A program made the translations under genes and the position numbers. DNA of 47,897 nt from assembly GCA_030611415.1 (NCBI GenBank), contig JAUWPW010000006.1:1-47897 (forward strand), read 5' to 3'. Position 1 is the stretch's first letter. Each line of letters opens with the position of its first letter. The stretch comes from Candidatus Bipolaricaulota bacterium. GTDB lineage: Bacteria > Bipolaricaulota > Bipolaricaulia > UBA7950 > UBA9294. The notes under the pieces were generated by a model. That model worked only from the letters and a program-made list of their open reading frames with translations, was not told the origin of the DNA and did not search any database. This document shows positions 8,185-16,585 of this stretch, in pieces.

Positions 8185-8937
8185 TCAGCAGGTTGGCTCT
8201 CCTTCTAGCGCGGCAAAGAAAATATCCTCCAAATCCTCCTTGCCAAAGCGACTTCGCAGCGCGCCAAGCGTTCCTAGAGCGTGCAATCGACCACGATAGA
8301 GTATACCGATCCGGCTACACAGCTTCTCTGCCACTTGCATGATGTGAGTCGAGAGAATGATCGTGTGCCCTTGTTCCCGAAAGAGTTGAATTGTCTCAAT
8401 CACTGCTCGTCCAGCCATTACATCCAGGCCAAATGTCGGCTCATCAAAGATAAGTACCGGTGGATTGTGAATAATGCTGCGAGCAAGCGATAACTTCTGC
8501 TTCTCACCAGTCGAGAAGGTTCCCACACGTCGGCTGGCAAGAGAGGTTAATTCTAACATGTCAAGGATTCTCTCGGTACGCTCTCCGATTTCAGCCTCTG
8601 TCAATCGATTGATACGTCCGAAGAAGCGCAAAGTCTCCTCAGCCGTAAAGCGATCATATAGTCCTGTTTCGGTGGCAAGAAACCCAATCTGCTCTCGCAC
8701 CTTATCTGGTGAAGCTTTCGTATCGAATCCAGCGACCCTTACAGTCCCTGAACTTGGAGTAAGAATAGTAGCAAGCATTCGCAAAGTAGTTGTCTTTCCA
8801 GCGCCATTTGGCCCAAGCAGACCGAAAATCTCGCCACCGTAACAGGTAAATGACAGGTCATCAACCGCTCGTAGTCCGCCCTTTCGTGTCTTGAAAAGCT
8901 TCGTGAGATTGCGTACCTCAACCATCGCTTCACTCAT
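8185..8937 (-). CDS. ABC transporter ATP-binding protein (NatA-like)
   Basis: A 250-residue ABC ATPase. Walker A is 'GPNGAGKTT' near residue 41, the signature is 'STGEKQKLSLARSI' near 138, Walker B is 'PVLIFDEPTFGLD' near 159 and the switch His lies in 'LSTHIMQVAEKL'. 'STGEKQK' is a less common form of the LSGGQ signature, but is seen in NatA-type proteins. Its ATG overlaps the serS stop by four bases (ATGA), so it is translationally coupled to serS and followed by its permease. The cluster serS-ATPase-permease is one operon; a functional tie between serS and the exporter is not implied. Confidence 0.92.
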   Translation of the reverse strand: MSEAMVEVRNLTKLFKTRKGGLRAVDDLSFTCYGGEIFGLLGPNGAGKTTTLRMLATILTPSSGTVRVAGFDTKASPDKVREQIGFLATETGLYDRFTAEETLRFFGRINRLTEAEIGERTERILDMLELTSLASRRVGTFSTGEKQKLSLARSIIHNPPVLIFDEPTFGLDVMAGRAVIETIQLFREQGHTIILSTHIMQVAEKLCSRIGILYRGRLHALGTLGALRSRFGKEDLEDIFFAALEGEPTC

Positions 8938-10193
8938 ATGAATTCTTCTCCTATCATTTCCTGTAATACTTCTGGAATATGTATCCTACCATCAGGCATT
9001 TGGTTGTTTTCGAGTATTGCCGCCATCAAGCGTGGTGTAGCAACACCAGATCCGTTCAACGTGTGTACGTACCGTGGCTTCTTTCCTGTACCTGGGCGGT
9101 AACGTGTATTCCCGCGACGAGCCTGAAAGTCCTCACAGTTGCTGCACGAAGAAACTTCATAGTAACGCTCCTGGGCCGGCAGATAGACTTCTATATCGAT
9201 TGTCTTACTTGATTGTTGTGCCAGATCCTGCGTGGCAAGCAGTGCAACACGGTAGTGAATTCCAAGTTTCCGCAATATTTCTTCAGCATCAACTACCAAT
9301 TGATCAAGCTCGGCATAGGATTGCTCCGGTGTAGCAAATTTGAACATCTCTATTTTATTAAACTGATGTATCCGAATCAGGCCTCGCTCATCTCTGCCAT
9401 AAGTCCCAGCTTCACGACGAAAACACGTGGTGTAAGCAACGTATTTTTTCGGTAGCTCGTCTTCATCGAAGATTTCTCCCCTATGCAGGTTTGCGAGCAG
9501 GCTTTCCGCAGTTGGATTCAAGTAAAGATTGTCTTTCTCGCAATGATAAATGTCATCAGCAAATTTTGGAAGCTGCGAAGAAACATACAGGCTCTCTGAA
9601 TTTCCAAGAAACGGCGGGATCACTGGCGTATATCCATTCTCTGCGTGATGGGCAAACATGAACTGGATAAGAGCCATTTCCAAGCGCGCCCCTAGGCCAA
9701 TGTACATGGGAAATCGTGTACCGGCAATCATTGCCGCACGGCGAAAATCAAGGATTTTCTTCTCCTCACCAATTGCAAGGTGATCCTTGACCTTGAATCC
9801 AAATTGTGGCTGTTTCCCAAAACTACGTAAAGTAACCTTGTTCTCCTTAACCCCTATTGGCACTGTAGGATGTGGAACGTTTGGAAGCAACGACATAAGG
9901 TGATCGATACGGGACAAAATCCTGCTTAGCTCAGAATCAATCTCTGCTATTCTATTAGATACGCCTGAGAGCGAAGCGATCAATTCAGAGGCATCCTCCC
10001 CTGCTTTCTTGCATCGGCCTACCTCCTGAGCCCCGCGGTTTCTCTCTGCTTTTAGCTGTTCAATACTGTGAATCAGAGAAAGACGTTTTTGGTCGAACGT
10101 GAGAATTTCTTCAAGTTCAATTGACGAATCCCTTGTCTTGAGCCGCTTTTCAATCCCCATCGGATCTTCGCGCAGCCTATGAATATCAAGCAT
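8934..10193 (-). CDS. serS: Seryl-tRNA synthetase
   Basis: A 419-residue class II aminoacyl-tRNA synthetase of normal bacterial length. The N-terminal ~110 residues are the long antiparallel coiled-coil arm that contacts tRNA-Ser ('LSLIHSIEQLKAERNRGAQEVG'). The catalytic core has motif 2 'YTTCFRREAGTYGRDERGLIRIHQF' and the motif 3 region 'LNGSGVATPRLMAAILENNQ'. It charges tRNA-Ser, and in selenium users also tRNA-Sec, with serine. GGAGGCAGG precedes the start ATG. It heads the operon with the ABC exporter. I saw no T-box leader in the short 52-base divergent gap. Confidence 0.96.
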   Translation of the reverse strand: MLDIHRLREDPMGIEKRLKTRDSSIELEEILTFDQKRLSLIHSIEQLKAERNRGAQEVGRCKKAGEDASELIASLSGVSNRIAEIDSELSRILSRIDHLMSLLPNVPHPTVPIGVKENKVTLRSFGKQPQFGFKVKDHLAIGEEKKILDFRRAAMIAGTRFPMYIGLGARLEMALIQFMFAHHAENGYTPVIPPFLGNSESLYVSSQLPKFADDIYHCEKDNLYLNPTAESLLANLHRGEIFDEDELPKKYVAYTTCFRREAGTYGRDERGLIRIHQFNKIEMFKFATPEQSYAELDQLVVDAEEILRKLGIHYRVALLATQDLAQQSSKTIDIEVYLPAQERYYEVSSCSNCEDFQARRGNTRYRPGTGKKPRYVHTLNGSGVATPRLMAAILENNQMPDGRIHIPEVLQEMIGEEFI

Positions 10194-10245
10194 CTATCCT
10201 GCCTCCATAATTACAATTCTATGAAAAGAAAAGCCGGACGGCAAC

Positions 10246-10274
10246 GTGAACTGCATTGATGAGATAGCTATAAT
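10246..10274 (+). promoter_or_regulatory. Promoter of the RNase Z-like gene, predicted near-leaderless
   Basis: GTGAAC, 17-base spacer, perfect TATAAT (10269-10274), then ten bases to ATG 10285. The architecture is almost the same as at the SDR gene (GTGAAT-N17-TATAAT). The ORF track start (GTG 10246) coincides with the -35 hexamer and is therefore unlikely. Confidence 0.45.
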
Positions 10275-10284
10275 CATCACAACA

Positions 10285-11133
10285 ATGAGAATTCTAACCT
10301 ATTCAAAGGGCCTTTACTCAACTTGGCTTTACTACAGCGCCGACCGCATCTTGTTTGATGCCGGCGAGGGAGCAAGCTCCATACTAGGCAACAAGACATT
10401 TGCTATTAAGCGGATCTTTCTGTCCCACGGGCATGCTGACCACACCGCCGGGCTGTTGTCCCTTGTTAACATACGCAATAATGCAATGGGAGACAAGGAA
10501 AAGAAACTCACAATTTACTATCCAAAGGGGAACTATCTCATCTCTGAGATGATCGCCTTCCTGGCGCGAACCAATCGACACCTAAACTACATCTTGGAGT
10601 GGGTTCCACTTACCGCAGGGGATACAGTGGAACTTCTTGCAGGGCAGTTGCCACGGTATGTCGAGACCTTTCCTACAGTACATGTGCACAACGAGGTCTC
10701 TCTAGGTTACAACATTGTAGAGGTTCGTCATCGCTTAAAGCGGAATCTTGTTGGTCTCTCACAAGAAGAGATTGTTAATTTGGTGCAAAAAGAAGGCAAA
10801 CAAAGGATTACAGAAACTTACCACCAACGTTTGTTTTCCTACGGCGGGGACTCAGTTGCGATAAAACCTGCTTACATACAGAATACTGAGGTCCTCTGCC
10901 ATGATACCACCTTCCTTGATGAACAGGATCGGAAAGCATACAAACACGCTACGCTAGCTGAGGCTATCGCTACAGCGAGAGCAGCATGTGTAAAGAAAGA
11001 GCTGATCTGTTTTCATATATCCAGTCGTTACAAGGAAAAAGCAAGAGAGATCGCAGCAGCAAGTGGACGTTACTCTGAGTTAGAGTTCAAGGTAATCCTT
11101 GTTCCACCAGGTCGGATTTTCAGCATTGCTTAG
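10285..11133 (+). CDS. Ribonuclease Z-like metallo-beta-lactamase-fold hydrolase
   Basis: A 282-residue cytoplasmic protein. 'FLSHGHADHTAGL' near residue 47 is the HxHxDH metal-binding motif, further ligands lie in 'CHDTTFLDE' and 'CFHISSRY', and the N-terminus 'LFDAGEGASSIL' matches RNase Z. Such enzymes process the 3' ends of tRNA precursors, though related phosphodiesterases exist. I chose ATG 10285 because the protein fold begins there ('MRILTYSKGLYSTWLYY') and because the upstream TATAAT would place the transcript start just before it. No Shine-Dalgarno is visible. It diverges from serS and precedes the class III aminotransferase. Confidence 0.82.
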   Translation: MRILTYSKGLYSTWLYYSADRILFDAGEGASSILGNKTFAIKRIFLSHGHADHTAGLLSLVNIRNNAMGDKEKKLTIYYPKGNYLISEMIAFLARTNRHLNYILEWVPLTAGDTVELLAGQLPRYVETFPTVHVHNEVSLGYNIVEVRHRLKRNLVGLSQEEIVNLVQKEGKQRITETYHQRLFSYGGDSVAIKPAYIQNTEVLCHDTTFLDEQDRKAYKHATLAEAIATARAACVKKELICFHISSRYKEKAREIAAASGRYSELEFKVILVPPGRIFSIA

Positions 11134-11210
11134 CGCCATTTGCCAGTTGAAAGATACCTGCTGCCTTTGGTAGCATTGTCATAGTACTTATCACTACAAA
11201 GGGAGGAATC

Positions 11211-12524
11211 ATGATTAGCCGTCACTTCGTTCGTATCCAGACTGAACTACCCGGACCAAGATCAGCCGCAGTATTCTCCACCAAGGAACGTTATGTAGCC
11301 TCTCCTCTCACTACCTATGCACCATTTATTATCAAGAAGAGCAAAGGCGCAATAGTTGAAGACCTTGATGGGAACACATTCCTTGATTTTTCCGGCGGTT
11401 GGGGTTGCCTTAACGTTGGACAATGCAATACCCGAGTCGTGGCCGCGCTCAAGGACCAAATCGATCAGTACTTGCACACGGATTTCACTTCTGTGCCCTA
11501 CCAGCCAATGATTGAACTGTCACAACTGCTGTGTGAGCGCATTCCTGGAAGTGGGGCAAAGAAAGCTGCTTTTTTCAACAGCGGGGCAGAAGCTGTAGAA
11601 AATGCAGTAAAGCTCGCTCGTACCTATACAAAGCGAAAGGCGGTCCTCGTGTTTGAGAATGCCTTTCACGGAAGGACATTGTTGACAATGACAATGACAC
11701 ACAAAGCCAAACCGTACAAATATGGATTTGGCCCTTTTGCTTCCGACGTCTATCGTCTCCCTTATCCTAACCTCTACCGTTCTACTATTAAGGAAACGGA
11801 TATCGAGCGGGCACTCCTCGCCATGGTCGATCCTTCAGAAGTAGCGGCAATGGTTGTTGAGCCAATTATCGGCGAAGGAGGATTCCTTGTGCCTCCTCAA
11901 TGGTTCCTGCCCGCGATGCGAAGACTGGCTGATCGTTATGGATTTGTTCTTGTGTTTGATGAAATACAATCCGGCATCGGCCGCACTGGGAAGTTCTTCG
12001 CTTATGAACACTTCGATGTCTCTCCTGACCTTATCTGTGTTGCCAAGTCACTTGGATCGGGACTACCTCTTTCCGGTGTAGTAGGAAAGGCAGAGATCAT
12101 GGATTCACCGGTTGGGGGTGGAATTGGTGGGACCTATGCTGGAAACCCGCTTGCTTGCCGTGCTGCAATCGAGGTGATCAAGTCATTCAATGAAACTGAT
12201 CTCCTTGAGCAAGCAACTCATGTTGGGGAAAGAATTAAACAAAGATTCAACCTGCTTAAACAGCGCTATGATATTGTGGGAGACGTACGCGGCCTAGGAG
12301 CAATGATGGCAATGGAGTTGGTCAGGAACCAAGAGACTAAAGATCCTGCTCCTGACGAAACTGCAAAGATCACTAGAGAAGCGCTATATAATGGGGCTAT
12401 CTTTCCTACAGCGGGCTTGTACGGAAACGTCATCCGTGTCTTAACATCACTCGTTATCACCGATGAACAGATCGATGAGGGAATGGACATCCTTGCAGAA
12501 GCTTTTGAGAAGCTGGTTGGCTAG
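11211..12524 (+). CDS. Class III aminotransferase, 4-aminobutyrate aminotransferase type
   Basis: A 437-residue PLP enzyme with the fold-type I layout of GabT/ornithine aminotransferases. 'FFNSGAEAVENAVKLARTYT' binds the cofactor phosphate, 'VFDEIQSGIGRTGKFFA' carries the PLP-ring Asp, and 'AKSLGSGLPLSGVVG' contains the Schiff-base lysine. It would move an omega-amino group (GABA, ornithine, 5-aminovalerate or similar) to 2-oxoglutarate. AAAGGGAGG precedes the ATG well. In this window it could feed glutamate to the glutamate dehydrogenase encoded at 24 kb. Its TAG stop overlaps the opposite gene's stop within the palindrome CTAG. Confidence 0.88.
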   Translation: MISRHFVRIQTELPGPRSAAVFSTKERYVASPLTTYAPFIIKKSKGAIVEDLDGNTFLDFSGGWGCLNVGQCNTRVVAALKDQIDQYLHTDFTSVPYQPMIELSQLLCERIPGSGAKKAAFFNSGAEAVENAVKLARTYTKRKAVLVFENAFHGRTLLTMTMTHKAKPYKYGFGPFASDVYRLPYPNLYRSTIKETDIERALLAMVDPSEVAAMVVEPIIGEGGFLVPPQWFLPAMRRLADRYGFVLVFDEIQSGIGRTGKFFAYEHFDVSPDLICVAKSLGSGLPLSGVVGKAEIMDSPVGGGIGGTYAGNPLACRAAIEVIKSFNETDLLEQATHVGERIKQRFNLLKQRYDIVGDVRGLGAMMAMELVRNQETKDPAPDETAKITREALYNGAIFPTAGLYGNVIRVLTSLVITDEQIDEGMDILAEAFEKLVG

Positions 12525-13750
12525 ACAACGGGTTCGTTGTGTCTGCCTACTATTTGAAATCCGATAGCAGCGACAACAGCAATTGCCGCAACTACTCCCC
12601 ATAGAAGTTGAGGGGCAGTGCTTCCATAGGCGTCGATCAGTACACCGCCAATAAATGGACCAGCGGACCAGCCGAATGCCTCGGCGACTCCAAAAAACCC
12701 CATGTAACGCCCCATCTTGTGCTTGGGGGCCATGTTTGCCACAGCGGTAGTAGCACTCGGAGAAAAGACTACTTCTCCTAATGAGATCACAATCATCGAA
12801 CCAAGAAGAAAGGAAAACGAGGGAACAATTCCCACGGAGAAGTAGCCAGCAGCAAAGAGGATAGCCCCTAGTACAAGGGCGCGCCGCATTCCCAGCCGGC
12901 CGCCAAGCAATGCTGCCGGCCACTGAAACAAAACAACAACAACGCCGTTTAAGGTGTACAAGAAACCAAGCTGTACATCGCTTATCCCAATGAATTCCGT
13001 TGAGAAAACCGACAGCGTGCTCGCAAACTGCCCCATTACTAAGAAAAGAATCAAGCTGAATGAACAAAAGACCAGAAATGTCTTGTCGCGTCCTACATCG
13101 AGCGCTCTCCTCAGTGCAAAGCGTTCCTGCTCGCGTACGTGAATTGACTCTGTGGCAAATAAGATAATGATTATTAGGCCAATTAAGCTTGCTGCAGCTG
13201 TAACCAGGAAAAGAGACCAATAGGATATGGTGACTAAGAAACCCCCAATAGATGGGCCAAGAGCCCAACCAGCGTTACTGCCAATTCGCAGCACTCCAAA
13301 CGCCTCCACTCGCCGCTCAGGACTAACGATATCAGCAACCATTGCGCTTATTCCAGGCTGGGTCAGTGCTCCAACAAAGCGAATCAAGAGGAAAACAAGA
13401 GCAACGGTAAGATAAGATGCGTGGATGTAAATCGCATACGCCATCAGAAGGAAAAGTCCTGTGCGCACCGCCATTGTGCACGAAATGAGTCGCTTACGAC
13501 CGAATCGATCTGCAAGTTCTCCCCCGGTGATCCTTCCCGCTGAACTAACCAAGGCAGATGCAAGCATAATCGTCCCCACACCTTTCATTGATATCCCTAA
13601 CTCTCGGTAAAGATAAAGACTGACAAATGGCATTGCCACGCCGAAACCAGCGGATACGATTAGACGAGCAGCAAACAAAACCCACAAGCGGTTATCGTAG
13701 CGGTCAAGAACCGCGGTAAGTTGAATCAGTAAGCGATTCCACAATCGCAT
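12521..13750 (-). CDS. MFS transporter
   Basis: A 409-residue protein with about twelve transmembrane segments and the major-facilitator loop motif 'GGELADRFGRKRLIS' after helix 2. A repeat of the loop in the second half, 'ALLGGRLGMRRALVLG', marks the duplicated 6+6 fold. It belongs with the drug-proton antiporter-like or sugar-efflux MFS groups; the substrate cannot be assigned. It is the second gene of a two-gene operon, starting five bases after the DUF554 gene ends. It converges on the aminotransferase gene and shares the CTAG stop palindrome. Confidence 0.88.
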   Translation of the reverse strand: MRLWNRLLIQLTAVLDRYDNRLWVLFAARLIVSAGFGVAMPFVSLYLYRELGISMKGVGTIMLASALVSSAGRITGGELADRFGRKRLISCTMAVRTGLFLLMAYAIYIHASYLTVALVFLLIRFVGALTQPGISAMVADIVSPERRVEAFGVLRIGSNAGWALGPSIGGFLVTISYWSLFLVTAAASLIGLIIIILFATESIHVREQERFALRRALDVGRDKTFLVFCSFSLILFLVMGQFASTLSVFSTEFIGISDVQLGFLYTLNGVVVVLFQWPAALLGGRLGMRRALVLGAILFAAGYFSVGIVPSFSFLLGSMIVISLGEVVFSPSATTAVANMAPKHKMGRYMGFFGVAEAFGWSAGPFIGGVLIDAYGSTAPQLLWGVVAAIAVVAAIGFQIVGRHNEPVV

Positions 13751-13755
13751 ATCAG

Positions 13756-14466
13756 TTAGCCTTCCACCAAACGAAACAAGAACACAAGCAATGGCGCTAT
13801 TGCCAAAGCGGGAAGTAGATTTCCCGCCTTGACATCACGCAGATCGAGTAGCTTGAGCGAAAGTGCGATAAGGACTACCCCTCCTGCTGCGTTAACCTCC
13901 GCCAGGAATAGTGATTCAGAGAACGAGAAGCTGATGGAAGCTTCACTTGCAACGCGCGCAATCAAGCTGATTCCACCTTGATAGACGAAGACAATCACGC
14001 TAGAGAAAAGCACTCCCGGGCCAAGCCCAGAGGCAAGTATCATCGCAGAGACCCCATCCATTACTGCCTTTAGACCGAGAATATGCCAATCTCCATATAG
14101 GCCATCACGCAATGCCCCAAGGATTGCCATAGGTCCAACACAAAACAGCAGGCTTGCACTAACTAACCCCTGCGAAATCGCACTGTCGCTCCAGCGAGGG
14201 AACCGACGTGTCAGGCTTTCCCCTAGATGCATAAGCCTCTGTTCAATCCGAATTCTTGTCCCGATCGCTCCACCAAGGAGAAGGGAAAGCAGAAGAATAA
14301 GAATGTTGTGTGTTTCGATCGCTAGTTGTACTCCCAGAACCAAAGTCACAAGTCCAATCACCATGGTAACAAGCTGATTTATTTCCCGAGAGACTCTCTT
14401 CTTAGCAAACAAACCAACAATACTTCCAATAAGAATAGTTCCCACATTTATCCAGGTTCCGATCAT
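13756..14466 (-). CDS. DUF554 family membrane protein
   Basis: A 236-residue membrane protein of the widespread DUF554 (YdfK-like) family, recognised by the N-terminus 'GTWINVGTILIGSIVGLFAKK' and 'SLLLGGAIGTRIRIEQ'. It has about seven hydrophobic helices and the conserved 'FCVGPMAILGALRDGLYGD' segment. Function unknown; a transport role has been suggested for the family. It heads the operon with the MFS transporter. The promoter TTGTGA-N17-TAGGAT ends seven bases before the ATG, so the mRNA is probably leaderless. A TAGGATC just upstream could be misread as a Shine-Dalgarno sequence. Confidence 0.88.
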   Translation of the reverse strand: MIGTWINVGTILIGSIVGLFAKKRVSREINQLVTMVIGLVTLVLGVQLAIETHNILILLLSLLLGGAIGTRIRIEQRLMHLGESLTRRFPRWSDSAISQGLVSASLLFCVGPMAILGALRDGLYGDWHILGLKAVMDGVSAMILASGLGPGVLFSSVIVFVYQGGISLIARVASEASISFSFSESLFLAEVNAAGGVVLIALSLKLLDLRDVKAGNLLPALAIAPLLVFLFRLVEG

Positions 14467-14473
14467 ACAACAG

Positions 14474-14502
14474 ATCCTACCCTTATAAAGAGAAAGTCAC
14501 AA
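14474..14502 (-). promoter_or_regulatory. Promoter of DUF554-MFS operon, predicted leaderless
   Basis: Minus strand TTGTGA (14502-14497), exactly 17 bases, TAGGAT (14479-14474), then seven bases to ATG 14466. The -10 hexamer is identical to that of yjjX. Confidence 0.5.
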
Positions 14503-14541
14503 CCAGTAGACATTTGTCACTCACAGGAAAGAAGAGCAGGA

Positions 14542-14569
14542 TTGTCATCTTTGCTACAGTTGTTATAGA
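14542..14569 (+). promoter_or_regulatory. Promoter of the beta-barrel-like gene, predicted near-leaderless
   Basis: TTGTCA, 16-base spacer, TATAGA, then ten bases to GTG 14580 and thirteen to ATG 14583. No Shine-Dalgarno precedes the cluster of start codons. Confidence 0.45.
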
Positions 14570-14582
14570 GTGATTTCGGGTG

Positions 14583-15698
14583 ATGTACATGAAGAGGAGA
14601 ATACACAGATTCATCTGTTTTCTTATTGTGCTCGCCTTCAGTGGCTCTGCCTGGGGTATGTCGCTCTGCGACTATCGCTCTCCTGAGAGCACAATATCCA
14701 ATGTTGGGATGAGCTTCCTGTATCGTTACTGTAACGGTTCAGCTGAACAGGATATCAACCGCGGACAACTGAGGCTCAACTACAACCGGTTGTTTAACTC
14801 ACCAAACTTTGGATATGAACTGTCTACGCATAACAACATGACAATCTCAGCACTGAATCTATACTCCTTTTCAGCCATGGCAACCGGAAATCTACAGTAC
14901 TATTTTTCCCCCGAGGCAGCGTATTTCGGCTTTGCTGGCACCGAAATTGAGAGCTCCTCCGATCCCAAATACAAGGCTATTGGACTGTTCGTAAGTCTTG
15001 GAATTGGTTACGGGCGATTCACAGACGTGACTCCCATGGTGAGAGCAATGCAGATCGAGTCTTACTTGATAGGAGCAGAATGCATATCTGGGCCTCTACA
15101 CGAGATTGATCTGCAATCCATTGCCTACGAAATCGACAACATCAACACCTATGAAAGCCTTGCCGATATTCTAGATGTATTACAAGGAATCATAGAGGGA
15201 ACCAGGCTCATTAGAATAGGTGGTCTTGGTCCATTAGATCTTTATGAGATGGCAAGAATCATTGAGAAGGGTCGCCGAACACGTTATTGCGGAGGAAACA
15301 TTAAGCTAGGGCTGGGCTACGAAATTATCGACCCTTACCAAGCGTCAAACGACATCTTGGGAACGGCAGCGTTCAACTATGCTTTTGCTTCCACTCCAAA
15401 GTCACAGCTTCTCGTGCAAGGAAGTGCCTCTAGTTCCTACGACATTTTGAATGCCTACCAATTGAGACTTGGCTTCGGATATGACTACGATTTCACAGAC
15501 ATGATTACCCTATCTGCTTCCTATTCCTTCTCCAGACAGGTAAGAGACGGTGATCTCATCAATACTCATGACCTGTCCCTGGATCTTGCAATAACACCAT
15601 CCGTACCAGGCATGAGCATCACATTAGAAGTAGGCCTAACGCAGGATCCAAACTGGGTTACAGATGTTACACTCTTTATGAGTATGGACTTCCTATAA
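14583..15698 (+). CDS. Secreted protein, probable outer-membrane beta-barrel
   Basis: About 371 residues. The N-terminus is a clear signal peptide (basic 'KRRIHRF', hydrophobic core, likely cut after 'SAWG'). The mature part is rich in alternating-pattern strands such as 'QLRLNYNRLFNS', 'GNLQYYF' and 'QLRLGFGYDYDF', and ends 'DVTLFMSMDFL' with a terminal aromatic/hydrophobic pattern like the outer-membrane beta-signal. A helical insertion of about 70 residues ('ESLADILDVLQGIIEG') interrupts the strands. I do not recognise a named family. It stands alone between divergent and convergent neighbours. Three start codons (GTG 14580, ATG 14583, ATG 14589) are possible; the downstream one gives the shortest signal peptide. 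Confidence 0.7.
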   Translation: MYMKRRIHRFICFLIVLAFSGSAWGMSLCDYRSPESTISNVGMSFLYRYCNGSAEQDINRGQLRLNYNRLFNSPNFGYELSTHNNMTISALNLYSFSAMATGNLQYYFSPEAAYFGFAGTEIESSSDPKYKAIGLFVSLGIGYGRFTDVTPMVRAMQIESYLIGAECISGPLHEIDLQSIAYEIDNINTYESLADILDVLQGIIEGTRLIRIGGLGPLDLYEMARIIEKGRRTRYCGGNIKLGLGYEIIDPYQASNDILGTAAFNYAFASTPKSQLLVQGSASSSYDILNAYQLRLGFGYDYDFTDMITLSASYSFSRQVRDGDLINTHDLSLDLAITPSVPGMSITLEVGLTQDPNWVTDVTLFMSMDFL

Positions 15699-15711
15699 GG
15701 TTCTTCGCTAC

Positions 15712-15751
15712 TTGACCTGCCTGTCCGATTGGCCAGGCGGGTGTGGGTCAA
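15712..15751. terminator. Nested inverted repeat between convergent genes
   Basis: TTGACC (15712-15717) with GGTCAA (15746-15751) encloses GCCTG (15719-15723) with CAGGC (15734-15738). It lies between the convergent stops of the beta-barrel and Nudix genes, so a bidirectional 3'-end role is likely. No T-run follows on either strand, and a 7-base asymmetry weakens the stem. It may also be a dispersed repeat. Confidence 0.35.
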
Positions 15752-15780
15752 TAACGACGAACGTCTAATAATAGACTGCG

Positions 15781-16416
15781 TTAATCCGAATATGATAGCG
15801 ACGCAATTACATCTTGCATTAACTTATCAAACAAGAGTTCCTTAGCCTCTGCAAGTGGGAAATACTGTGCTTCAGCAATCTCATCTGGATCAGGACTTAG
15901 TTTCCCAGAGACAGAGATCTGATAGAAGACCATGATCCAGTGGAGCTGGCTTCTAATCCCTAGCTTGGCCTTTACGCAAAAGAGCCGTTCAATTTGTGCT
16001 ACCACTCCAAGTTCTTCTCCAAACTCGCGGACAAGGCCTTGTTCTGGGGTCTCTCCAAACCGAAGGAATCCACCTGGAAGCGACCAAACCCCTTTGGTTA
16101 AACCCCTACTACCTTTCACTAGCAGTATGTCCCCTTCCTTGCTATTGATACCTTCTACCACTACTCGCGGCATCCCCGCATACACTGCCTCACGCACCAG
16201 CGTGGTAATATTGGAAAGCAGGACGATTTCATCCTTACCCAACCACTTGTGGGGGTGTCTATCCAGTTCGGGCACACAGAAAAGAACAGGTGAACTTGTA
16301 GCAAGTGAGCCTATCTGTTCCAGTTTGAACGGGATCTCCCCTTCTTGAGGCAGATCAAGAAGTCCATTTCGCTCAGTAAGAAACACTTTCCCATCACTTT
16401 CTATATAGTAACGCAT
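15781..16416 (-). CDS. Nudix hydrolase
   Basis: About 211 residues from the ATG at 16416, preferred because GGAGAGGA lies five bases before it. The Nudix box 'GFLRFGETPEQGLVREFGEELGV' fits GX5EX7REUXEEXGU exactly and coordinates the metal that activates water. The N-terminal ~70 residues ('YIESDGKVFLTERNGLLDLP') look like the extra domain found in NADH-pyrophosphatase-like Nudix proteins, followed by 'VEGINSKEGDILLVKGSRG'. It would cleave a nucleoside diphosphate linked to another moiety. The exact substrate is unknown. A TATAAT (16438-16433 on the minus strand) lies shortly before the start. Confidence 0.82.
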   Translation of the reverse strand: MRYYIESDGKVFLTERNGLLDLPQEGEIPFKLEQIGSLATSSPVLFCVPELDRHPHKWLGKDEIVLLSNITTLVREAVYAGMPRVVVEGINSKEGDILLVKGSRGLTKGVWSLPGGFLRFGETPEQGLVREFGEELGVVAQIERLFCVKAKLGIRSQLHWIMVFYQISVSGKLSPDPDEIAEAQYFPLAEAKELLFDKLMQDVIASLSYSD

Positions 16417-16432
16417 CATTTCCTCTCCGCTC

Positions 16433-16438
16433 ATTATA
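16433..16438 (-). promoter_or_regulatory. -10 box of the Nudix gene
   Basis: Perfect TATAAT on the minus strand ending about 16 bases before ATG 16416, giving a predicted leader of under ten bases. The -35 region (CTGATA at 17-base spacing) is poor. Confidence 0.35.
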
Positions 16439-16585
16439 CGTTTGCAGCTCTACAATATCAGGGTTGCGTTCAAGATACCAATATGGATAATTGCATACTT
16501 GTGACAGACAAGAAAAGAAGGAAAGCTTAAGAGATGTCCTACAAGAAAACGAGATACTCTAGAATTAGTATCTGAAAAGGATTTT

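Noticed and set aside
12447-13268. 273-residue minus-strand ORF
   Set aside because: It overlaps the MFS transporter in another frame on the same strand; the transporter reading has clear helices and motifs, this one does not.
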